NCBI RefSeq assembly: GCF_011397635.1
Contig: NC_064762.1
Coordinates: 21,787,479-21,851,478 of the forward strand
Source of the DNA: Epinephelus fuscoguttatus
Taxonomy: Eukaryota > Chordata > Actinopteri > Perciformes > Serranidae
DNA length: 64,000 nt
Direction of reading: 5' to 3'
The translations under genes and the position numbers were made by a program. Positions 10,861-20,346 of this stretch are shown here, piece after piece; position 1 is the stretch's first letter, and each line of letters starts with the position of its first letter. Under the pieces are notes generated by a model that saw only the letters and a program-made list of their open reading frames with translations, was not told the origin of the DNA and did no database searches.

Positions 10861-12977
10861 AGGACTACTGAAAAACTGCAGACATAAACACACAACAATA
10901 TTTCAAGCAGCACACTGAGCAAATTCTCAACTGACTTTCTAACTCTACTAAACCTTAATATAGGGCTTAAAAAATAAATCTTTATCATCCAGAGGGAAAT
11001 TGTTTTATTTAACTCAAATCAAAATTAAATGAGAGAAATATTTCTCAACTCATTGTACTGTGCAACAAGAAATGTAAGGAAAGGTTTGTGTATCATCACT
11101 AAAAACACAATAAAAACTACACACTAAAAATGTAATTAAGTATTTAAGATGCACAACCGTAACTGATAAATTACTCATCTAAAATCAGTACTGATGCAGT
11201 TAATACAACAACTGATACTGGACTCCCACTGCTAAAAATGTGGTTACAGTGATATCATAACAATTACAACAATAATAATGATAATATAGGTCATAATATT
11301 CAGAAAATACATAAAATGAAATAAAAACAGAACATGAATCTCAGTGGAACAAGTAAATCATTGTTTCTCACAATAAGTCCAAGAAAAAAATTTTCTGTAA
11401 CAGGACCAGAAACCTTTGTGTGACCAGCAAACTGCACACAGGAATAACAAAGGGAGGAGTCATTGTTCATAAAATACCTATTAAATTATCTTTAATTTTA
11501 CAGTTTACAAATGTAAATTGTGTTTTGCTCCAAACGCAAATGCTGTTCTTCATTTCACATTGATTTCAAGTTGCAACTTTCTATTTCAAGCTGTGAATTT
11601 TGGAACTTCCAACATCGGCCAATGAGGAGGAAACAGGGAACACAAAGTGAATGTGAGCTCAGGTGGTCAAGGTAGCGAACTTAGCAGGTGTTTGCACTAA
11701 ATCTGTCTTTTAAGGCTTCTTAATTGATCATCTGTAGAGTTTCAGTTGAACTTCACACATTTTAATGGATTACAATTACTTAAGATATAAAACCTGACAA
11801 TATTCACCTTAATAAAAATGGATTCAAGTATATTTTAAGTGTAAAACCCCTTAAAATGTACAAAATAAGACCTTAATTTGTACCTTACAGAACCTGAATC
11901 TTCATCTCCACGGTTTAAGGGTTTTCTAAAACCCCTGAACAAGTTTAGCTTCTTCTGTGTCTTATTTTGAGCTCCTCTTACCTCTCCTCATAAGATTTTA
12001 TTCATGGGTTGTCTGCATTATAAAGGTTTTTAAACAGAAACAAACCCTTAAAATGTACCAATCAGTGTTAAGACATCTCACAGCTATTAGCTTAATTTAA
12101 AAAAAAGTTTTTAAAGTTTTTAAGAGGTAAAAATTTATTGGGCTTATAAGAATAAAAAATATCACATTTATACAATTAAGGCTACAGTATAAAGCTTTTG
12201 TAGTCATATAGCACTTCATTTTACAATAAGGAATAAATGTCCAAATGTTGTCGACTCTAAATCAGTGAGATGTAATTAAAGGTAATAAGATTATGGCATT
12301 TAAAGCTTTAAAGATTTAAAGCCTGCCAGTGAATTAAAGTGCTGATTTGTCTGCAGGTGATCTTTGATCTGAACAGTCCTGCCTTTGCTCTGCACGGAGC
12401 AGATGTACATGTTATGTAACAGCACCGAGTCACGGGGGTCACCGGTGATGTCTATGTAAAGTATGCACAGGTGAGCATTGCAGAGCGGTGATCATGAATA
12501 ATTCTGCAGTCAGAAAGGTGCACAGTTCTCACATGAAGCTTTTTAACAAGCTGTGACCCGCCTCAGTCTGCTCAGCTGACCCCGTCATGTGACATTTCGG
12601 TGGCCTTGGATGAAGCTGCGTGTACATAAAGTGTTACCCGTCACCTTTTCCCTCCCGCAGGTCCAACCTCACACCACTGGAGGTTGGCTGTCAATCAAAT
12701 GTTTCCGGGCCATTCGGCGTGAAATGATAATGCTGCTGGGCACTCGTATTTTTTTCATGGCTGCCACAGATGTCGTGACTCTTCAAGGGCACATTTAAAG
12801 AATTACAGGCTCACTGAGGATGATGTTTAGCGAATATCTATCTGCTATGGCACCTGTAGAGGTAGACAATACCACAAAAGTATCCTTGCTGATACTTTAT
12901 GTATTAAAACTGGCTCATGCCTGTAGGGTAGAGTCATTTAGAGGTGACTGTATCATAGAATACTTTTGATTATACAA
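10861..12977. other. Intergenic; AT-rich, then a repeat-poor block
   Basis: 10.9-12.2 kb is AT-rich with no gene signal. About 12300-12800 is free of visible repeats, of balanced composition, and reads like unique sequence without an open frame, so it is a candidate conserved non-coding element. That label is inference and needs alignment with other fish. Confidence 0.35.
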
Positions 12978-13160
12978 GCTCTTGATTGGTCAGAATTTCC
13001 ATGTGGGAAAAATCCAGGAAGTAAACAAAACGTTGAAGAAGAGTACACTTGCAAGATAAATGTGACACTCTCTAATGTCACAATGGAGGGACAACTACGC
13101 AGGTTGATTTCAGCGCTGCTCATCGTGGACTATATTGCTGTCATTGTTCATTTTAGTTAA
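12966..13160 (+). pseudogene. Short ORF carried by the TTAA-type element
   Basis: The open frame ends at a TAA (13158-13160) and includes LDWSEFPCGKNPGSKQNVEE and, near its end, LLIVDYIAVIVHFS. The first four codons come from flanking DNA. There is no ATG at the open end; the only in-frame ATG lies after NVT and would leave about 26 residues. The same frame occurs at 59880-60110 on the other strand with one Leu-to-Met change. I do not recognise the product. It may be a fragment of a captured or transposon gene, or a frame kept open only because the copies are young. Confidence 0.3.
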
Positions 13161-13563
13161 ACCATACAGTTTGAAAACAAGACGCGGCTCCAACTAGAAA
13201 ACAATGTTTTGATGCATTGGATGTGCTGAATGTGCATATTAAGGCAGTACAGGAGGAGGTGCACATTAATAATCCTCCAGGACTGTAACATGCTCATGTT
13301 TAACCCAAACAATGTGTCATGTGACTGCAGTTGGTTCAGATCCAGGTCGGAACACGTTCTCACCACAAACGAACCACACCAGAGTTTAGCTGTAACCGGA
13401 CAGAGACCACCTCTTCAAGAAGGTCTTGGTCCAGGTGTTTTGGGGCACACCTGACTGTGATTGCTGTGTTCACACCTGCCCAAACGAACCACACTCAGGG
13501 GGCAAATGAACTTGAGTTCAACTGAACTGAACCAAACAGGGCAGGTGTGAAAGCACCCTTATT
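12978..13563 (-). mobile_element. TTAA-type DNA element, copy 1 (one end truncated)
   Basis: This is the inverted partner of the element at 59622-60228. Similarity starts abruptly at 12978 and ends in GGTGTGAAAGCACCC at about 13545-13559, the inverse of the other copy's GTGCTTTCACACC end. About 110 bases of the opposite end are missing. Relative to copy 2 it has an extra segment of about 125 bases at roughly 13170-13295. The first 200 bases carry an ORF nearly identical to the one in copy 2. Confidence 0.65.
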
Positions 13564-14507
13564 ACTTTGAGTATATATGATGTACAAATGAGCACATAAA
13601 GACTACAGTGAGAGCTATTAGCAGCAACACTATCTTTAAATAGATTACAGTAAATACAGTATTTGTCTCTTATCTCTTTTTGGTTAGATGCCTAAATAAG
13701 GTCTGTGGTTAACACAAGCTTAAGAGACTGTCAGGTTTTGTGGTACAACATAAAATACATCAGTAAATACCCCGCTTGTGACCTTCAAAGCTTCTATGTG
13801 TCTTAAACAAGTGGCTAAATGAGACTACAGTATGTCAACACACCAAGCAATGCCGAACATGGCTTTACAGTCTTGTTATGGTGGTGACATTAGGTCATGC
13901 AACCAGATTGTAATCTGTAGCCTAACATTAGCTTTTTACTTCTGGCAATTTCATTAATGCTTCAAAAATCATGAAAGTGGCTTCCATTTGTGAAGATTGT
14001 CTCGCTGAACAAAACAGGTAAGTATCATAAATGTTTGTTTGCCACAGATCTTATTTTCAGCAATAATCCAAAATTCAATGGAAAAATCCCATAGGCTTTT
14101 TGACAAGTGTGATGCTAACTGCCACATTGGCCTACAGAAAAACATTTATTTATTTATTTATTTATTTATTCCATTCAGCAAATTCAGTCTTCCATGCCGA
14201 TACTCCACGCTTACACGACGTGCTTCCATGACATGGTCAAAAACTGTTCGCCTCCCATTTAACACCTGGAGCTTCCCTATATGCGCTTCCCAAGTGATGC
14301 TCCATCTTGCATTCAGTTTCAGAACTGCATGTGTACATTTATATTTACAGTGTGTTCTTCATGAGGATGAAATAAAACAAACAAAAAGCAATAATATGGC
14401 TCCAACAATAATGCTGAGGATGAACCATTTTTATTGTAGCATCATGTTGAGTTCTGTTGTGGCACCTTCAGGTCAGAACTTTATGCAAATGATGGTTCAT
14501 GATCTGA
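13564..14507. other. Intergenic, no gene seen
   Basis: Contains an (ATTT)n run at about 14146-14170. The long frame at 14039-14542 crosses this microsatellite, giving a Leu-Phe-Ile-Tyr repeat, and shows no domain. Confidence 0.5.
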
Positions 14508-15159
14508 TTAAAGCTGCAGTAGGTAGAAAGCCTGAAAACTGATTTTTGAGTCTCATCTGAATTAGGTTTCGTTCCTCTCCGCCCTGGGCCCCTCCTACCA
14601 GAAGAGCATGCGAGTATTTTATCCTACTCAGTTCTATTTCTCCCTCTCTGGGAGCCTCGGCTCTCCCTCACCGCGCAGCAGCCCTCTCCATCCCTCCCTC
14701 GCAGCCCCACACATACGAGCCCCAGGCTGGCCCGACGCGCCTCCAGCCGGGCCCGGCCCCACCTCACCTCTCCCCTCCCTCCGGGGCTCCGGGGAACTGA
14801 GTTCTGTCTTCCTTTTTTTGGGGTTGTTTAGCCGTGTAGGCAGTTGTAGCCAATGCTGGAATAGCTATTTTACCTGGTGCACTGTTCACCATTGCCGCTT
14901 GCTCTCCCCTTCTGCCGGCGGCATGGGAACGTGCATATGCAGTAGAACAGCCAATAGGAACGCAGTGGTCTGAGCTGACCTTTGATTGGTTGATGCACAT
15001 CGGCACGATACGGATTCTTTAGAGGCTGAACACAGAGCCATGGTGAGGTGCAGAATCTATTGTTGGTTTCTCAGACCACTTGATTTACATTATGCTTAGA
15101 GGATATTATAACATTTTTACTCAGTTGTACCAAAACAATGTTGCCTACTGGAGCTTTAA
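14508..15159. mobile_element. TTAA-flanked MITE
   Basis: TTAAAGCTGCAGTAGGTA at 14508-14525 and its near inverse TGCCTACTGGAGCTTTAA ending 15159 form inverted ends (about 16 of 18 matching), both bounded by TTAA. The 652-bp interior is unusually C-rich at 14590-14800 and has no transposase. From memory this is a common element in teleosts. Confidence 0.7.
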
Positions 15160-17050
15160 GTTTGCTGTCCACATTCATGCTCCCAAGAGGATTAACTGTT
15201 TGCATTTCTCTTTCTGGAGACAGTACTGTAAATGGTCTGTTTGGTTGGTCGATACACCACTTTGGTCCAGACTAAAATATGCCACCTATTAGATGGATTG
15301 CTATATTACTTTCTACAGACATTCATGGTCCCTAGAAGATGTATCTTAATGACTTTGGTGATCCCCTGACTTTCCATCTGGCACAATCAGCAGATCAACA
15401 GAATATCCATTATGCAGAAGCCTAAAGACTTTAGTGATCCCCTTATGTAAATATTTTGATACTGTTGTGCACATTAAGACTTAATATACTGCATCCCTTG
15501 TTGTATGGATATAAACTTTTCTTGACTATTATCTGGCTTTTTGTTGCAAATTTAAGTTTTGCCACCGTCCTTCAGCAGTAAAATTAACCAGTCTAATACC
15601 CAGAGATCTTCATTATAAGTATGTCCTGATTTTATGAGAAGTACATGCAGCAAGTCTGCTATAGTCAGCCCCAGTTTTCTGCATTCATAACAGCACTTGA
15701 ACAGAGTTATGATAGGTAAATGTTAAGTGGTTTTATTTGTGTCTGCAGCGTGCAGAGAGATGAGTCGCTTCACAAAGAGTCACTGAACAGACGACTCCTT
15801 GATCTCATCAACTGTCTGGGAAGAAGAATACTATTTAGCACCTGAGGGGTGAAATGAGGAGCTCATAATAAGCCTCTTTCTTCTGCAAATAAAAATCTGT
15901 GCATGATATACTAATTTCCTCCAGTTTGGTGTAAGCAGTGCCACAGAGGATTTATAGTACTTGCTGTGCAGGACAGGTATCATAAACTTGCAGTTCATTT
16001 TGATATCTTTTTGTTAGGTGCTTCTGTGGATTAACCTGCACATCCCTAACTGAGATTATATTGACCCTTCATTTGTGGGTTGGAAAAGCCTAAAATCGTC
16101 ATCATGAGCGCTGAGGGACAGCATCCTCATGGAAAGTAGAGTGCATGTTCTAATTTTAAGCAACGTGAGGCCACTGAGGGGAAAATTTACTGTGGTCCCA
16201 CTTTCAAATTGTAGACAGTCTGTGTGGTCTTTGATGCCCCCTGCTGTTCATTCACGATGCATATCATGCTGCCATCTATTCATCTGCAGACATAACTTCT
16301 GTTGCGTGCACTGGGTAGGTCATTGTCTAACGCACTACTACTGCAGTTCTCACATCAGGTATAAACTTAGATTTTTAGAGACACTGTTGTAGACTTAAGG
16401 TGGATTTTATGTGGTTATGGTACAAGAATCTGGTAGAGTCTTAATCCAAGACTATGATACTTGTAAACCAGATTTTTGGCTGCACAATAAATCAGTTTAC
16501 TGCATATAACTTATGCTAATAATACTTGGTTGAGAAAAACAAACCCATCTGTAACCCTTCAGGAGCTTTTGATCATGATATTGGCCATAGACAGTGTTTT
16601 TCATGGACCTGAAGAAGAAGAAGAAGAAGAAGAAGAAGAAGGCACCCTAAGCTGTTGGGGGTTCAGTGCCTTGCTCAAGGGCAGCTCTGCAGTGCCCAGG
16701 AGGCGATGGAGGAGGCCATTTTTCTCAGCACTTTCTGGATTTCATGGAAGTTAATAGAATTAATTAAATGTAATTTGAATATCTACAGTCACCCTGACAA
16801 ATGCACAAACTACTACTTATGAGGATCATGTGATATGATTAAAACTACTTGTATACTGAACTCACAAATACATGGTATTATTTTTGCTGAACTTGCAATC
16901 TTGACAAAGCTGTAATGTTATTAGTTTTATATCACCATCATTAATTTCTTCAGACTAGTTTCACTCTGCAACGCCAGGGATCAGCACGCCCAGGGCCCCA
17001 TCCCTGCCTGCCACCCAGCACACAATGCACTTGACCCTGATTCCTGTCCC
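15160..17050. other. Intergenic with a (GAA)n tract and a repeat scrap
   Basis: A pure (GAA)n run covers about 16611-16641 and is followed by a fish repeat phrase (GGTTCAGTGCCTTGCTCAAG, 16661-16680). No gene signal was found in the rest. Confidence 0.5.
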
Positions 17051-17052
17051 TG

Positions 17053-17407
17053 CAGGTGATGGGTCCACAGGGTTACCCTCAAGGCTGGGGTGGCTGGGCT
17101 CAGCCTCAGAGTAGTATAGCTGCTGCTCCTTTGTGTCAAAAGGGGTCAGTTGAGGTGGCTCGAGCATCTGATCAGGATCCTCCTGGGCGCCTCCTGTTGG
17201 GGGTGTTCTGGGCATGTCCCACTGGTACGAGGCCCTGGGGCAGACCCAGAAGGGATTACATATCCCATCTGGCCTGGGAACGCCTTGGGGTCCCCCAGGA
17301 GGAGCTGGAAAGTGTTTCTAGGGAGAGGGATGTCTGGAGTGCTTTGCTTAGACTGCTGCCCCTGCAACCTGGTCACAGATAAGCCGATGAAAATGAATGA
17401 ATGAATA
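17053..17407 (+). mobile_element. LINE 3'-end fragment with (ATGA)n tail
   Basis: The segment carries GGCCTGGGAACGCCTTGGGG at 17271-17290, then CCCAGGAGGAGCTGGA and GGTCACAGATAAGC. It ends in ATGAATGAATGAATAG at about 17392-17407. This closely follows the 3' end of a widespread vertebrate LINE that normally ends in GGATAAGCGG and a (ATGG)n tail. Both strands are partly open here, as expected for GC-rich repeat DNA, and no gene is called. The exact LINE clade cannot be assigned. Confidence 0.65.
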
Positions 17408-17589
17408 GTTTCATTCTTTTTGATTCAATAGACTGTATTTAAGATTGTACATTTCACAAAACTAACTACAACATTGTTGTAGGGTACAGTGCAGCATGAC
17501 AGAGGAGCAAATGGAGCACTGAAAGATAAACATTAACACAAGGGCTGTGTAAAAAAATCAGAGTTTTTCTGTTAATGGAGTGTAAATAT

Positions 17590-17765
17590 GTACAGTTCTG
17601 AGGTTCTTGTACTTCACTTAAGTGCTTACATTTTATGCTACTTAAGTGTTATAATTCACTACAGTTCATAGAAATATATTACACTTTTTCACCACGTTTA
17701 TTTGATAGCTTTAATTACTTTACAGATTTGGATTATCGATTCAAAACATAAATTAATTTAAGATA
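17590..17765. repeat. Fragment of the 'acttaagtaaaagt' dispersed repeat family
   Basis: Phrases such as ACATTTTATGCTACTTAAGT, then TTATTTGATAGCTTTAATTA and CTTTACAGATT, recur in the window at 35.9-36.1 kb and elsewhere. They are interior pieces of a dispersed fish repeat whose end reads like CAGTGGTGGAAGAAGTACTC. Confidence 0.5.
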
Positions 17766-18272
17766 TAGATATAATCGCGGGTAAAGCTAAGCACCTCTGT
17801 ACAAATAAATCCATTTAGCTCCACTTTTACCAGCTGCAGCATTAAAGTGATGCATGCAATAGTAATTACAGGATGGAGTCAGGTAATGTCGGACAAATAA
17901 GTTGTTACATAGTGGACTCTTTTGATATTGGCAGTTAGCATGTTATTGCATTAATACAAACGTCCTTTATATAAGACAATCATTTTTATTGGTCTGAGAG
18001 AAAAAGTAAGCAAAGAGTCAAAAAAAAATCTCTGGCTCAAGAACTTGCAGGGAAAGTCATGTGGCATGTTGACGCTCTCTTTCTGGCGCTAAGAGTGCAG
18101 CCAAAATAATAAGGGTATAACTACAAAAATGGCTTTAGGATGTTGCATTACATCACATGTTTTACTGATAATCTTTTCAATGAATAGCCACAGTTTACAT
18201 TAATGATTTAATGACTGAATCTAAACAGACATGACCGTCCCATTTTACTGTACCAGCTGTCTCCTCTTAATT

Positions 18273-18376
18273 GTACTGTACATGTCATCAGAGTAACATA
18301 GGAGTACTTGATGTGTTGCTCTGATGACATGTACAGTACATGTCATCAGAGTAACATAGGAGTACTTGATGTGTTT
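18273..18376. repeat. 58-bp direct duplication generating a 33-bp palindrome
   Basis: A unit of about 45 bases (GTACATGTCATCAGAGTAAC, then ATAGGAGTACTTGATGTGTT) occurs at about 18273-18317 and again at 18331-18375. At the joint, 18319-18351 is a palindrome with two perfect 16-base arms (CTCTGATGACATGTAC and its inverse) around one central A. Confidence 0.85.
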
Positions 18377-18659
18377 GAACATCCGAAGTTTTTAAATTAT
18401 TTTACTTGGCAATTTGTGATTTTAGAATAGAAATATGGCAGAGAACTATAACTTAAGTGACACTTAAGGTAGTCTCCAGAGGTTTAGGTGGTTTACTTGC
18501 TTATGTACCAAAAAGTGTCTCAAATCACCTGACTTCACCCTAATCTAGTAATAATATATGTGTATGTTTATGAAATAGGCCATCCTGCAAAATTAGTAGG
18601 CCTACTTTTACTTTTTACTGCTTCAAGCATATTTGAATGCTAATGTGTTTTCATGTCTT

Positions 18660-19054
18660 TTATTCACAGGACAGTGACTTTTTTTTAAGTGAAGGATCTG
18701 AGTACTTCTTCCACCACTGTTTTTTTATTCCACAAAACAGGAAATAAGCCTGGATTTATTGATGTTACAAGTTTGTAAGAATTGATTTTAAATAAGTATG
18801 TAAAATTTAATCATTAAAAATAATTATAGAATATTCAATTACTTTGTACTTAAAGTAAAATTATGAATGCATGTATTTTGTTCATAGGACAGTGTTTTTA
18901 AACTATGGTTTATTTAAGTAAAAGGTCTTATTTAAGTAAAAGGTCTGAGTACTTCTTCCACCACTGTTTTACATACGATTACATTTTTACATCAGTTATT
19001 TCTTTATTTCTTTATTTTATTTTCTATCTCTGTCTTATTTTTATCTATTTTATT

Positions 19055-19089
<35 letters not shown>

Positions 19090-19560
19090 TTTCAAAAAAC
19101 AGGAAAGAAGCCTGGATTTTTCCGATTTTATATGTTTATAAAAATTGGTGTAATAAAAAAAAAATAAATTAAATAAAAATAAAGTATGTAAAATTTGGTA
19201 ATTAAAAGTAGATTCATTATAAAATATTCAGTTAATTTGTACTTAAAATAAAATTATGAATGCATGTTTTTTATTCATAGGACAGTGTTTTTAAACTTTG
19301 GTATTGCTACTTTTATTCAAGTAAAAGTCTGAGTACTTCTTCCAACACTGTTTTTTTTTTTATATATACAATTGCATTTTACATTATTTATTTTCTATTT
19401 TTATTTTATTTTATTTTTATTTTTATTTTTATTTTTTTATTTTTTTTAAACGGAAAAGAAGCCTGGATTTTCTGATTGTACACGTTTGTAAGAATTGGTA
19501 AAAAATAAATAAAAGAATAAAAATAAACTATGTAAAATTTGGTGATAGATTAAGTATGAA
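18660..19560. repeat. Three-unit tandem array of repeat DNA, 250-390 bp per unit
   Basis: Landmarks recur in the same order. GAGTACTTCTTCCA-CACTG lies near 18701, 18947 and 19330. AAGCCTGGATTT lies near 18747, 19109 and 19460. TTCA-AGGACAGTG lies near 18664, 18883 and 19276. Units differ mainly in expanded (ATTT)n and related tracts. The CTTCCACCACTG phrase is the end of the dispersed family noted at 17.6 kb, so part of that element seems to have been tandemly duplicated just upstream of slc35f6. Confidence 0.7.
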
Positions 19561-19689
19561 GTATCAAATTACTCGTTTATTCATTCATTTCACTCACTCA
19601 TTCATTAATTTTTCATCTTCTTTGTTGTAAATAAATCCTCAGTCATCACTTTGGTTTTCCCCTTAGTCATCACCCATGACTTCCTTTAG

Positions 19690-19895
19690 CCTGCTTTATT
19701 CCGTCATTTCCGACAGGCCGTGAAGGCAGCGTGCAGGTTGCGCAGCGGTCAGCTGACTCTGAGCTGTCATGTGGCGTTTACAGGCAGAGGAGATCCCACG
19801 GAGAAGTGGGTGAACAACAACCTGGGTCTCTTCACACTGAAAACACCTCGGTGGTGGTCTGTACCCGGTTTGTTTGTCGCGTCCCCACGTCCAGC
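19690..19895 (+). promoter_or_regulatory. slc35f6 proximal promoter / 5' UTR
   Basis: A GC-richer island stands out from the AT-rich array upstream and ends at the start codon. It contains an E-box CAGCTG inside GTCAGCTGAC (about 19748-19757) and TCATGTG at 19767-19773, the M-box core recognised by MiT/TFE factors. No TATA box was seen. The transcription start cannot be placed from sequence alone. Confidence 0.45.
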
Positions 19896-19972
19896 ATGGC
19901 GTGGACCAAATATCAGCTGTTCCTCGCGGGACTTATGCTAACGACTGGCTCCCTCAACACATTATCGGCAAA
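19896..19972 (+). CDS. slc35f6: slc35f6 coding exon 1
   Basis: Starts at ATG 19896 (MAWTKYQLFLAG), the start conserved in human SLC35F6, and encodes residues 1-25 plus two bases of codon 26. The donor GTGAGTGA begins at 19973. It encodes the first membrane helix. An upstream frame continues open before this ATG but shows no family similarity. Confidence 0.93.
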
Positions 19973-20296
19973 GTGAGTGACGTTAACAGTTACATTTGAT
20001 TTTGTGTTGTCATGTGCTCATCGTTAAACTTCACTGTAGGAGAAGTGGCTGGGAAAACAGAGCTGGACCAGTGTTTTAATACAACATATGAATGGCTGTT
20101 AGCAGCTGTGGCTAATTCTTTAGCTAACTGATCGAGCTAGCTTGTTTATTACGTGTTTGTTTCATAGTATTAGCATGTTACCTTATAGTGCAGCGGGTAA
20201 ACAACAAGTTAACATTGTTAGCACTTTAGCATTACCAACGGCTAATATAAACATCCTTATCAAGCTGCAGTCTGATGGTGGAGCACCAAGAGGCTA

Positions 20297-20346
<50 letters not shown>

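Noticed and set aside
14039..14542. 167-codon open frame
   Set aside because: It runs through an (ATTT)n microsatellite and into the TTAA MITE at 14508; no domain, no splice sites.
17056..17404. Overlapping frames on both strands (76-108 codons)
   Set aside because: The sequence is a LINE 3'-end fragment with a (ATGA)n tail, so the openness reflects GC-rich repeat DNA.
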